Of a stretch of DNA of 32,428 nucleotides, positions 16,974-29,216 are shown one piece after another. The notes beneath the pieces were generated by a model. It saw only the letters and a program-made list of their open reading frames with translations, was not told the DNA's origin and did no database searches. Both the position numbers and the translations under genes were made by a program. Numbering within the stretch: position 1 is the stretch's first letter; each line of letters opens with the position of its first letter. Source of the stretch: Methylobacterium sp. J-076 (GTDB taxonomy: Bacteria > Pseudomonadota > Alphaproteobacteria > Rhizobiales > Beijerinckiaceae); the NCBI RefSeq assembly GCF_022829405.1, contig NZ_JAKSXW010000020.1, positions 1-32,428 on the forward strand, read 5' to 3'.

Positions 16974-17498
16974 TCAGCGCCTCGGCTTTCCGCCGGGTCC
17001 GGCCCCGGGGGAGGGCGCCCCGGCGGTCGCCACGGTGGCGATGCCGAGCCGGTCGAGGGCCTCCCGCAGGCCGGCATCCTCGATGCCGGCCACGGCCTTG
17101 GCCACCTCGCCCCGGCGGGCCGGATCGACCCCGCGGACGGGCCCGGCGGCGGCACGCTGGCCGACCCGGTCCTGCTTGAGCACGATCTTGCCGACGCAGG
17201 CCCAGCCGTAATGGGCGTTGATGCGCTGGACCACGACGGGCGCGAGGTGCTGCAACTCGATGGCGAAGACGCCCTCGACGCGCACGACCAGCGTGCCGGG
17301 CTCCGGCCCGCCGCCCTCCTCGCTGCCGCGCCGACGGCGGGGCCATTCGAGCTTGGCGGGGCGGCAGTAGCGGGCCAGCCGCTCACCCACGATCTCCGGC
17401 CAGGCGGCCAGGATGTCGGTGGAGGCGAAGCCCTGCGCGGCGAAGGCGGGGCCGATGCAGGAATCGATCAGCTCGGCGAGGGGTTTCGGTCGTGCCAT
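16974..17498 (-). CDS. DUF721 protein, DciA-like helicase-loader candidate
   Basis: A 174-residue DUF721 family protein. The N-terminal part (LAELIDSCIGPAFAAQGFASTDILAAWPEIVGERLARYCRP) and the following beta region (GTLVVRVEGVFAIELQHLAPVVVQRINAHYGWACVGKIVLKQ) form the domain. DUF721 includes DciA, the DnaB helicase operator of bacteria lacking DnaC/DnaI, so a replication-initiation role is plausible but inferred. The C-terminal 55 residues are low complexity. ATG 17498 is preferred; the frame is open upstream into the mutY promoter. It is divergent from mutY with 68 bases between starts and precedes the DsbA-like gene, an arrangement I recall as common in Alphaproteobacteria. Confidence 0.82.
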   Translation of the reverse strand: MARPKPLAELIDSCIGPAFAAQGFASTDILAAWPEIVGERLARYCRPAKLEWPRRRRGSEEGGGPEPGTLVVRVEGVFAIELQHLAPVVVQRINAHYGWACVGKIVLKQDRVGQRAAAGPVRGVDPARRGEVAKAVAGIEDAGLREALDRLGIATVATAGAPSPGAGPGGKPRR

Positions 17499-17566
17499 CG
17501 GTGCCGTCGTGTCCGGTCGCCGAAAACCTGCTCCCGCCGGCGCGAAAAACCGGTTAAGGCCCCCGC

Positions 17567-18805
17567 ATGGTAACGCCCGCGGCGTCACACTCAAAGCCGG
17601 ATCCGGGACCGGACGCGGCCGACCTGCTGGTCTGGTACGACCGCCACCGCCGGGTGCTGCCCTGGCGCGCCCTGCCGGGCGCCGCGGCCGATCCCTACCG
17701 GGTGTGGCTGTCGGAGATCATGCTGCAGCAGACCACCGTCGCGGCGGTGAAGCCGTACTTCGCCCGGTTCCTCGCACGCTTCCCCGACGTCGCCAGCCTC
17801 GCCGCCGCGCCGGAGGAGGCGGTGATGAGCGCCTGGGCGGGGCTCGGCTACTACTCCCGGGCGCGCAACCTGCACGCCTGCGCCCGGTCCGTGGCGGCGG
17901 CGGGGGCCTTCCCGGATACGGTGGAGGGCCTGCGCAAGCTCCCGGGCATCGGCGCCTACACGGCCGGTGCCATTGCCGCCATCGCCTTCGACCGACCGGC
18001 CGCCGCGGTGGACGGGAACGTCGAGCGGGTCGTCTCGCGCCTCTTCGCCGTGGAGCAGCCGCTGCCCGCCGCCCGCCCGGCCCTGCGCAGCCTCGCCGAA
18101 TCGCTGGTGCCGCAGCAGCGGCCGGGGGATTTCGCGCAGGCGGTGATGGACCTGGGCGCGACCCTGTGCACGCCCAGGCGCCCGGCCTGCGCCCTCTGCC
18201 CGTGGATGCAGCCCTGCCGCGCCCGCAAGGAGGGGATGCAGGAGACCTTCCCCCGCAAGGTGAAGCGCGAGGCGGGGGCCCTGCGCCGGGGCGCCGCCTT
18301 CGTGGTGCAGCGGTCCGGGGACGGGGCGATCCTGCTCCGCACCCGGCCGCCCACGGGCTTGCTCGGGGCCATGGCCGAGCCGCCCACCAGCGAGTGGCAC
18401 CCGGATTACGACTATGCCCAGGCGCTCCTCGACGCCCCCCTCGACGCCCGCTGGAAGCGGCTGCCGGGGATCGTGCGGCACGTCTTCACGCATTTCCCGC
18501 TGGAGCTGACGGTCTTTTCCGCCCGGGTCGCGGCCGGGACGCCCGCACCGGAGGGGATGCGCTTCACGCTCCCCGCCGCGATGGCGGACGAACCCCTGCC
18601 CGGGGCGATGAAGAAGGTGCTGGCCCACGCGCTCGAGCAGAAGCTCGCCGTGCCCACGGCCCCGGCGCCCGCCCCGGAACCGGACCTCGCCACGCCGCCG
18701 CCGGCCGAGCCTCCGCCCCGCCGGGCGCCCCTGCCGAAGGTGCTGTCCCGCCGGCCCATCGCCGCCGCGCCGCCGCGGAAGGGTGGGCCGAAGGCGCGTG
18801 AATAG
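17567..18805 (+). CDS. mutY: MutY, A/G-specific adenine DNA glycosylase
   Basis: A 412-residue glycosylase that removes adenine mispaired with 8-oxoguanine. The catalytic Glu50 is in WLSEIMLQQTTV (47-58); the helix-hairpin-helix is LPGIGAYTAG (125-134), and the catalytic Asp149 is in AAAVDGNVERVVSR. The [4Fe-4S] ligands are Cys201-x6-Cys208-x2-Cys211-x5-Cys217. A Nudix-like 8-oxoG-reading domain spans about 240-355, including IVRHVFTHFPLEL. The last about 50 residues are a Pro/Ala/Arg-rich, probably disordered tail beyond the usual end. It needs an Fe-S cluster of the kind made by the suf system at the left of the window. Confidence 0.96.
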   Translation: MVTPAASHSKPDPGPDAADLLVWYDRHRRVLPWRALPGAAADPYRVWLSEIMLQQTTVAAVKPYFARFLARFPDVASLAAAPEEAVMSAWAGLGYYSRARNLHACARSVAAAGAFPDTVEGLRKLPGIGAYTAGAIAAIAFDRPAAAVDGNVERVVSRLFAVEQPLPAARPALRSLAESLVPQQRPGDFAQAVMDLGATLCTPRRPACALCPWMQPCRARKEGMQETFPRKVKREAGALRRGAAFVVQRSGDGAILLRTRPPTGLLGAMAEPPTSEWHPDYDYAQALLDAPLDARWKRLPGIVRHVFTHFPLELTVFSARVAAGTPAPEGMRFTLPAAMADEPLPGAMKKVLAHALEQKLAVPTAPAPAPEPDLATPPPAEPPPRRAPLPKVLSRRPIAAAPPRKGGPKARE

Positions 18806-18843
18806 GTCTCGGAACGTGCCGAACGCCGGACCGACGACCCTAT

Positions 18844-18897
18844 CCACGCCCTCGTCCTGAGGTGCGGCGTGAGCCGCCCCGAAGGAGGAGGGCGTGG
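18844..18897. repeat. Single-arm copy of the CCTGAGGTGCGGC repeat, possible bidirectional terminator
   Basis: CTCGTCCTGAGGTGCGGCGTG closely resembles the left arm of the sufD-sufS repeat. It is enclosed by a perfect 10-bp inverted repeat CCACGCCCTC (18844-18853)/GAGGGCGTGG (18888-18897). It lies between convergent mutY and ccrM, so the hairpin could end both transcripts, though there is no T-run. Confidence 0.7.
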
Positions 18898-18928
18898 GCA
18901 GGAGGATACGAGCGTCCCGGCCGGCCTC

Positions 18929-20596
<1,668 letters not shown>

Positions 20597-20959
20597 ATGC
20601 GCAGAACAATGATGGTTGGTTTCGGGAAGTTCGCCGCCGTCTTCGGAATGCTGGCTGCCGCCTCGGGCGCAGTCTCCCCCGCCGCCGCACAGAGCGGCAC
20701 CGCCTCCTGGTACGGCAGCGGACACCGCACCGCGAGCGGCGAGCGGTACAACCCCAACGGCCTGACGGCCGCGCACCGCTCCCTGCCGTTCGGCACGCGG
20801 GTGCGCGTCGAGAACCGTCGCACCGGCCGTTCGGTGGTCGTCCGGATCAACGACCGCGGGCCGTTCATCCACGGGCGCATCATCGACCTGTCCCGCGGCT
20901 CGGCCCGGGCGCTCGGCATGGGTGGGACGACCTACGTCTCCCTCCGGGTCGTCGACTGA
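20597..20959 (+). CDS. rlpA: RlpA-like exported double-psi beta-barrel protein
   Basis: A 120-residue protein: a signal peptide (about 1-31, ending AAAQ) followed only by the RlpA double-psi beta-barrel domain. The motif order is GTASWYGSGHRTASGERYNPNGLTAAH, LPFGTRVRVENRRTGRSVVVRINDRGPF, RIIDLSRGSARALGM. The conserved Asp of NDRGPF and His of TAAH, linked to lytic transglycosylase activity in RlpA, are present. There is no lipobox cysteine and no SPOR domain, so it should be a soluble periplasmic or secreted murein-acting protein rather than the outer-membrane lipoprotein form. ATGs at 20597, 20609 and 20612 are possible; AAGGGA at 20591-20596 favours one of the latter two by spacing. Confidence 0.88.
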   Translation: MRRTMMVGFGKFAAVFGMLAAASGAVSPAAAQSGTASWYGSGHRTASGERYNPNGLTAAHRSLPFGTRVRVENRRTGRSVVVRINDRGPFIHGRIIDLSRGSARALGMGGTTYVSLRVVD

Positions 20960-20968
20960 CGCATCCCC

Positions 20969-21011
20969 GGCCGGTCCCGGCGCCCCGCCCTATTCGGCGA
21001 CGGGACCGGCC
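20969..21011. terminator. Inverted repeat between convergent rlpA-like and ligase-like genes
   Basis: A perfect 11-bp inverted repeat, GGCCGGTCCCG (20969-20979) and CGGGACCGGCC (21001-21011), lies 10 bases after the RlpA-like stop. Its right arm lies inside the last codons of the minus-strand gene. It is a candidate shared transcription end but lacks a T-run. Confidence 0.5.
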
Positions 21012-22240
21012 GCCCCGTCCTCCCTCAGGCGGCGCAGGCGCGCCACCTTGGGGCGGCTGGTGCGGAACTGCCCGCGCTCCACGGTGATGAAGACCATCAC
21101 CGCGATGGCGAGGGTGGCCAGCCACCAGACCGTGGTGAGCCCGACCCCGAGGCAGGCCACGGCGAAGGCGCTGGCGAAGCAGGCCATGGCGCCGGGCACC
21201 AGGGCCGGCGCGTCGCGCCCCGCGCGGCGGATGGAGGCGTAGAGGGCGAAGGACGCGGCGAAGGCGCCGACGATGCCGAGCTCGTACCAGAACTCGAACA
21301 GGGCCGTGGTCGGGGCGTTGGCCGGCACGAGCCCGACGAGGCGCCCGCGCAGGGCGGTCTCCAGCCCGTGGCCGGTGACGAGGCGCACCGGCTCGCTGGT
21401 CACGACCCGCTGCCAGCTCTTGAGGGACAGGGCGGCGGGGCTCAGCGGCCCGAACAGGGCGGAGGCGACCGGCCGCGCCAGGAACGGCAGGATCGGCGCG
21501 GTGGCGAGCAGGAGCGCGCTCACCCAGGCCGTGAGAGCCACGCCGGGCTTCGGACGAAGGCTCGTCAGGGCGTAAGCGAGGGCGCCCACCGCCAGCGCGG
21601 CGATCTGCGTCGCGTCCGGCTGCACGGTGAGGGCCGCGGCGACGAGCAGGGCGACGACCAGGGCCTCCCGGTCGCGGCGCCGGGAGCGCAGCCACGCCAG
21701 GGCGGGCCACAGCAGGAGGATCAGCAGGACCAGCCCCCGGTCCAGGGCGCCGTCATCCTCCGCGCCGGGGGCGATCCGCGCGCTGAAGACGCCGAGGACG
21801 ATGGCCACGATGGCGCCCGCCGTCACGCCCAGGGGCAGGAGGTAGAGGTTGGCCGAGCGCATCCGGTCGGGCAAGGCCAGGTAGGCCGTGAGCCCGAGGG
21901 CGATGGTGGCGACGAGGTTGGCGAGCCGCTCGCCCGCCGGCCCGAGGAAGGGCGTCCAGGCCAGCGACATGGCCGACCACAGGATGACCAACGTGCCCGC
22001 CAGGAAGGCAGGGGCCGTCAGCAGGCGGCGGATGGCCGGGGTCATCGGCCGCTGGCGCCGGTCGATCCCGCTGGCGATGAGCAGCAGGACGACGGCGATG
22101 GGCGCGAGGATCACCGCGGCCCGGCGCGCGACCTGCGCCAGGACGGGGATGATGACGAACAGCCCGAAGAAGCCGACGCGGCGCAGCAGCGCCGCGGCAT
22201 CGAGGGCGGGGTCGATCGTTTGGGTCGACGCGCGTGGCAT
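20990..22240 (-). CDS. Polytopic membrane protein, O-antigen-ligase-like
   Basis: A 416-residue inner-membrane protein with about 10-12 hydrophobic helices spread along its length. A loop in the second half reads VTGHGLETALRGRLVGLVPANAPTTALFEFWYELGIVGAFAA. This has the layout of the Wzy_C/O-antigen ligase region (GxG... loop ... E-x-G followed by a helix), but the usual His before the E-x-G helix is replaced by Thr/Ala. That makes it a divergent member or a related polymer-handling protein. A Shine-Dalgarno (GAAAGGG) precedes ATG 22240. It lies 135 bases after the DUF2937 gene on the same strand. Glycan polymerisation or ligation is a guess from topology and this loop. Confidence 0.6.
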   Translation of the reverse strand: MPRASTQTIDPALDAAALLRRVGFFGLFVIIPVLAQVARRAAVILAPIAVVLLLIASGIDRRQRPMTPAIRRLLTAPAFLAGTLVILWSAMSLAWTPFLGPAGERLANLVATIALGLTAYLALPDRMRSANLYLLPLGVTAGAIVAIVLGVFSARIAPGAEDDGALDRGLVLLILLLWPALAWLRSRRRDREALVVALLVAAALTVQPDATQIAALAVGALAYALTSLRPKPGVALTAWVSALLLATAPILPFLARPVASALFGPLSPAALSLKSWQRVVTSEPVRLVTGHGLETALRGRLVGLVPANAPTTALFEFWYELGIVGAFAASFALYASIRRAGRDAPALVPGAMACFASAFAVACLGVGLTTVWWLATLAIAVMVFITVERGQFRTSRPKVARLRRLREDGAAGPVAE

Positions 22241-22375
22241 GGTGCGCCCTTTCCGATCCGGAGGGAACGGATCCCGGCTCGATAAGCAAGCGGCGGGCGC
22301 ACGGCTGTAGACGCGCGGCAACACCTTCCGCCAGCTCTCACGTCACCCCGTGCCGGACCGGGGCTGCGACACCGG

Positions 22376-22900
22376 TCACGCCGCCGTGGCCGGCTGCCTC
22401 GGCCGGCGCCGCGCCGCCCGCATTCCGGCATCGGAGAGAACGCGCCAGCCGCCCCAGGCGGCGAAGAACCCGACGAGGCCCGCCGCGAGCCCGTCCGCCG
22501 TGGTCGGCACGGCCGGCTGGTACGCGTGCAGGGTCGCCTGGGCGATGGCCATGTCGGGGTCGCGGACCACCGCCACCGTGCGCCCCAGGGGGCTCGCCGC
22601 CTCGGTGAGGGCCTGCTGCTGCGCCGAGAGGCGGGCGAGGCGGGCGATGTCGGCCTGCGCCGCCTCGCCCCGCCGGGCGACGAGCCCGTCCGGATTGGTG
22701 CGCAGGCGCTCCACCGCGCCGTCCCGGGTGGTGCCATTGGCCCGCGCGTCGGATTCGAGGGTCGCGATCTCCCGGCGCAGCTCGTCCACCGCGCCGCCCA
22801 GGCGCTGGGCGTATTGCTGGGCGAATTCGGGGGCCTGCGCCGCCACCGCGCCGCCGAGGAGGCCGAGCGCGAGGCCCAGGGTGCGGAAGATGCCAAACAC
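22376..22900 (-). CDS. DUF2937 family membrane protein
   Basis: A 174-residue protein starting at GTG 22900. The N-terminal helix (IFRTLGLALGLLGGAVAAQAPEFAQQYAQRLGGAVDELRRE) is the DUF2937 signature. A long charged, probably coiled-coil middle follows (about 40-105), then a second membrane helix near the C-terminus (GLAAGLVGFFAAWGGWRVL). Two membrane helices at the ends with a helical periplasmic or cytoplasmic loop suggest a hairpin topology. The function of this family is unknown. It is divergent from sahR (252 bases). Confidence 0.85.
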   Translation of the reverse strand: MFGIFRTLGLALGLLGGAVAAQAPEFAQQYAQRLGGAVDELRREIATLESDARANGTTRDGAVERLRTNPDGLVARRGEAAQADIARLARLSAQQQALTEAASPLGRTVAVVRDPDMAIAQATLHAYQPAVPTTADGLAAGLVGFFAAWGGWRVLSDAGMRAARRRPRQPATAA

Positions 22901-23116
22901 GAAGCTGCCTCACGGGGTGGCCCTGTCCCAGGGAGAAGAGCACGCCTTCGCCGCCGGTTCCAGCGGGGCAGGGGGCCGGCGCGGCCCTCCCGCCTCGTTC
23001 GGCTCGGGGAGATCAGGTGTGGGCCGTCGGCGCCAGATCCGTTCGCCCCGCGCGCCCCGCAGGCGCGGCCGAAGGCCCTGGGACGCAAAGGCGGCGCGGC
23101 GGCCCCCAATTCATGC

Positions 23117-23143
23117 TTGCACCCGCTCGAGGACGCATATAAA
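23117..23143 (+). promoter_or_regulatory. sahR: Candidate sahR promoter
   Basis: TTGCAC (23117-23122) and TATAAA (23138-23143) are 15 bases apart. A start of transcription about 7 bases after the -10 would fall near 23150, only a few bases before the ATG at 23153. That agrees with the missing Shine-Dalgarno and suggests a leaderless transcript. The spacing is shorter than ideal. Confidence 0.4.
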
Positions 23144-23154
23144 GATATCTTTAT
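23139..23154. promoter_or_regulatory. sahR: SahR-type operator overlapping the sahR start codon
   Basis: ATAAAGATATCTTTAT is a perfect 16-base palindrome in a GC-rich region. It matches, from memory, the operator form known for the ArsR-type regulator SahR of Proteobacteria (ATAAAGATATCTTTAT core). It overlaps the candidate -10 box and the first two bases of the sahR ATG, so binding would block transcription of sahR and probably readthrough into metF-metH. Confidence 0.85.
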
Positions 23155-24190
23155 GTCTATCGAACGCCGGCAAGAGGGGGGGTCGGTCCCCTTTCCGCAA
23201 GCCCTGGCCGTCCTGCGTGCCGCGGCGGAGGAGACGCGCCTGCGCATCCTCGCCCTGCTGGCCGAGGGTGAGCTCTCGGTCTCGGACCTCACGGACATCC
23301 TGGGGCAGTCCCAGCCGCGCATCTCGCGCCACCTGAAGCTCCTTGTCGAGGCCGGATTGGTGGAGCGCCACCGGGAGGGCGCCTGGGCCTTCTTCCGCCT
23401 CGCGGAGGGGAGGGCCGAGACGGTGGACCCGCTGGTCGCCGGGCTCGACAGGGCAGCCCCGCCCCTGTCGGAGGACCGGGCGCGGCTCGACGCCGTGCGG
23501 ATGCAGCGCTCCGAGGCGGCGCAGACCTTCTTCGCCCGGCTGGCACCGAAATGGGACGAGCTGCGCTCCCTGCACGTGCCGGAGGCGACCGTCGAGGCCG
23601 CCGTGCTCGAAGCCCTGGGGACGCGCCCCATCGGCAGCCTGCTCGACCTCGGCACCGGCACCGGCCGGATCCTCGGGCTGCTGGCGCCCCTGGCGGGGAG
23701 GGCGGTGGGGCTCGATTCGAGCCATGCGATGCTGTCCGTCGCCCGGGCCAACCTGGAGCGGCAGGGCCTCGCGCGGGTGGAGCTGCGGCAGGGCGACATC
23801 CACGCCCCTCCCTTCGCCCGGGCGGGCTTCGACCTCGTGATCGTGCATCAGGTGCTGCATTACCTCGACGACCCGGCGCGGGCGCTGAAGGCGGCCGCCC
23901 GCCTCGTCTCGCCGGGGGGGCGCCTGCTGGTGGTCGATTTCGCCCCGCACGACCTCGAATTCCTGCGCACCGCCCAGGCGCACCGCCGGCTCGGCTTCTC
24001 CACGGAGCAGATCGCCGGATGGCTCGCCGAGGCCGGGCTGCCCGCCGTCACCGCCAGCGATCTGGCGCCGACGGCCTCCGGCCAGCTCACCGTGACGCTG
24101 TGGCTCGCGGAAGAGGAAGGGCAGGCGGCACGGCCGGCCCGCGATCCGGCCTGGGCGGCGATGCCGCCCGCCGGCCGCGCGGTGGCCTGA
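23153..24190 (+). CDS. sahR: SahR, ArsR-family regulator fused to a SAM/SAH-binding methyltransferase-like domain
   Basis: A 345-residue two-domain protein. Residues about 14-90 are an ArsR winged helix-turn-helix (LRAAAEETRLRILALLAEGELSVSDLTDIL, then QPRISRHLKLLVEAGLVERHREG). Residues about 145-320 are a class I methyltransferase fold with the SAM/SAH pocket LLDLGTGTGRILGLLAP (163-179), GLDSSHAML and VDFAPHDLEFLR. This fusion is the SahR type, which senses S-adenosylhomocysteine and represses methionine-cycle genes. ATG 23153 places the winged helix normally, but has no Shine-Dalgarno and lies on the operator. Downstream metF (101 bases) and metH are the expected targets. The C-terminal 25 residues are low complexity. 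Confidence 0.92.
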   Translation: MSIERRQEGGSVPFPQALAVLRAAAEETRLRILALLAEGELSVSDLTDILGQSQPRISRHLKLLVEAGLVERHREGAWAFFRLAEGRAETVDPLVAGLDRAAPPLSEDRARLDAVRMQRSEAAQTFFARLAPKWDELRSLHVPEATVEAAVLEALGTRPIGSLLDLGTGTGRILGLLAPLAGRAVGLDSSHAMLSVARANLERQGLARVELRQGDIHAPPFARAGFDLVIVHQVLHYLDDPARALKAAARLVSPGGRLLVVDFAPHDLEFLRTAQAHRRLGFSTEQIAGWLAEAGLPAVTASDLAPTASGQLTVTLWLAEEEGQAARPARDPAWAAMPPAGRAVA

Positions 24191-24291
24191 AGGGTATCTG
24201 GACAGCCCGGCGGGAAAGGCCGGGCGATCGTGGATTGAACGGGTCAGTCGTCCGAACCGTCGGATCTTGAGGACGAGGAGAAGCGAACACC

Positions 24292-25206
24292 ATGCGCCAC
24301 CACACACGCGCCAGCCGCGACGGCTACCATCCGATCCGCGTCTCCATCGAATTCTTCCCGCCCAAGACGGAGGAGATGGAGACCATCCTGTGGAACTCCA
24401 TCGAGCGGCTGGCACCGCTCCAGCCGAAATTCGTCTCCGTGACCTACGGCGCGGGGGGCTCCACCCGCGAACGCACCCACAACACCGTCGCCCGGATCGT
24501 GCGCGAGACCACCCTCAAGCCCGCCGCCCACCTGACCTGCGTGGACGCCACCCGCGCGGAGATCGACGCGGTGGTGCAGTCCTACTGGGATGCGGGCGTG
24601 CGCCACATCGTGGCCCTGCGCGGGGATCCGGCCGAGGGTGTCGGCCATGCCTACCGACCCCACCCGGAGGGCTACGCCACCACCGCGGACCTCGTGGCCG
24701 GGATCAAGCGCATCGGCGACTTCAAGGTGTCCGTCTCGGCCTATCCCGAGAAGCACCCCGAGGCGGCCTCCCTCGACGCGGACATCGACGCCCTGAAGGC
24801 CAAGGTCGATGCCGGCGCCGACCAGGCGATCACCCAGTTCTTCTTCGATAACGAGATCTACCTGCGCTACCTCGACAAGGTCCGGGCCGCCGGGATCACC
24901 ATCCCGATCATCCCCGGCATCCTGACGGTGCAGAACTTCAAGCAGGCGGCGAACTTCGCCCGGCGCACCGGCGCCTCGGTGCCCTACTGGCTCGCCGCCC
25001 GGTTCGAGGGCCTCGACAACGACGTGGAGACCCGCCGCCTCGTGGCCGCCGCGGTGGCGGCCGAGCAGGTGTTCGATCTGGTCGATGAGGGCGTCAACGA
25101 CTTCCACTTCTACTCGATGAACCGCTCCGACCTCGTCTACGCCATCTGCCATCTCCTCGGCCTGCGGGCTCAGGCGCCCACGATCGCCGCCGCGAAGGCG
25201 GCCTGA
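24292..25206 (+). CDS. metF: MetF, 5,10-methylenetetrahydrofolate reductase
   Basis: A 304-residue flavoenzyme that reduces methylene-THF to methyl-THF, the methyl donor for MetH. The family blocks are clear: [14 protein letters not shown] (17-30, with catalytic Glu20), [75 protein letters not shown] and [16 protein letters not shown]. It lacks the regulatory C-terminal domain of eukaryotic MTHFR, as all bacterial forms do. A good Shine-Dalgarno (GAGGAG, about 15 bases upstream) precedes ATG 24292. It lies between sahR and metH on the same strand and is probably under SahR control. Confidence 0.97.
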   Translation: MRHHTRASRDGYHPIRVSIEFFPPKTEEMETILWNSIERLAPLQPKFVSVTYGAGGSTRERTHNTVARIVRETTLKPAAHLTCVDATRAEIDAVVQSYWDAGVRHIVALRGDPAEGVGHAYRPHPEGYATTADLVAGIKRIGDFKVSVSAYPEKHPEAASLDADIDALKAKVDAGADQAITQFFFDNEIYLRYLDKVRAAGITIPIIPGILTVQNFKQAANFARRTGASVPYWLAARFEGLDNDVETRRLVAAAVAAEQVFDLVDEGVNDFHFYSMNRSDLVYAICHLLGLRAQAPTIAAAKAA

Positions 25207-25290
25207 CGCCGCCCATTCGACCCGCGCCCTCGTCCCGGGGGCCCCGCACCGCGGGCTTCGGGACCGGGCGCTCGCGCGGTCGCACGCTCA

Positions 25291-25341
25291 CTGGAGGGCT
25301 CCTTCGAGGCCTCCGCTTCGCTTCGGCACCTCAGGACGAGG
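25291..25341. repeat. Single-arm palindromic repeat copy in the metF-metH spacer
   Basis: CTGGAGGGCTCCTTCGAGGC and the following CTCCGCTTCG...GGCACCTCAGGACGAGG closely match the right arm of the sufD-sufS repeat. It ends 20 bases before the metH ATG, so it lies inside the metH leader. Copies of one family thus interrupt two different metabolic operons in this window. Confidence 0.8.
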
Positions 25342-25360
25342 TGGTCTGTTGGGACCGACC

Positions 25361-29113
<3,753 letters not shown>

Positions 29114-29169
29114 GGGGCCGGAAGGCCGGCCCCTCTGCGCGGCGTGTCGGGGCATCCACCCCGACACGC
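29114..29169. terminator. Tandem hairpins after metH
   Basis: Two stems follow the metH stop: GGGGCCGG/CCGGCCCC (29114-29133, four-base loop) and a perfect 11-bp stem GCGTGTCGGGG/CCCCGACACGC (29142-29169, six-base loop). They lie between convergent metH and the radical SAM gene and could end both transcripts, though neither has a T-run. Confidence 0.6.
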
Positions 29170-29216
29170 GGGTCCTTCGACCTGGCCCTCTGACGTGAAC
29201 CCTCAGTCGGTCCTGG

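Noticed and set aside
25207..25360. SAM or cobalamin riboswitch before metH
   Set aside because: The spacer is taken up mostly by a dispersed palindromic repeat, and no B12-box or SAM-aptamer core is visible by eye.
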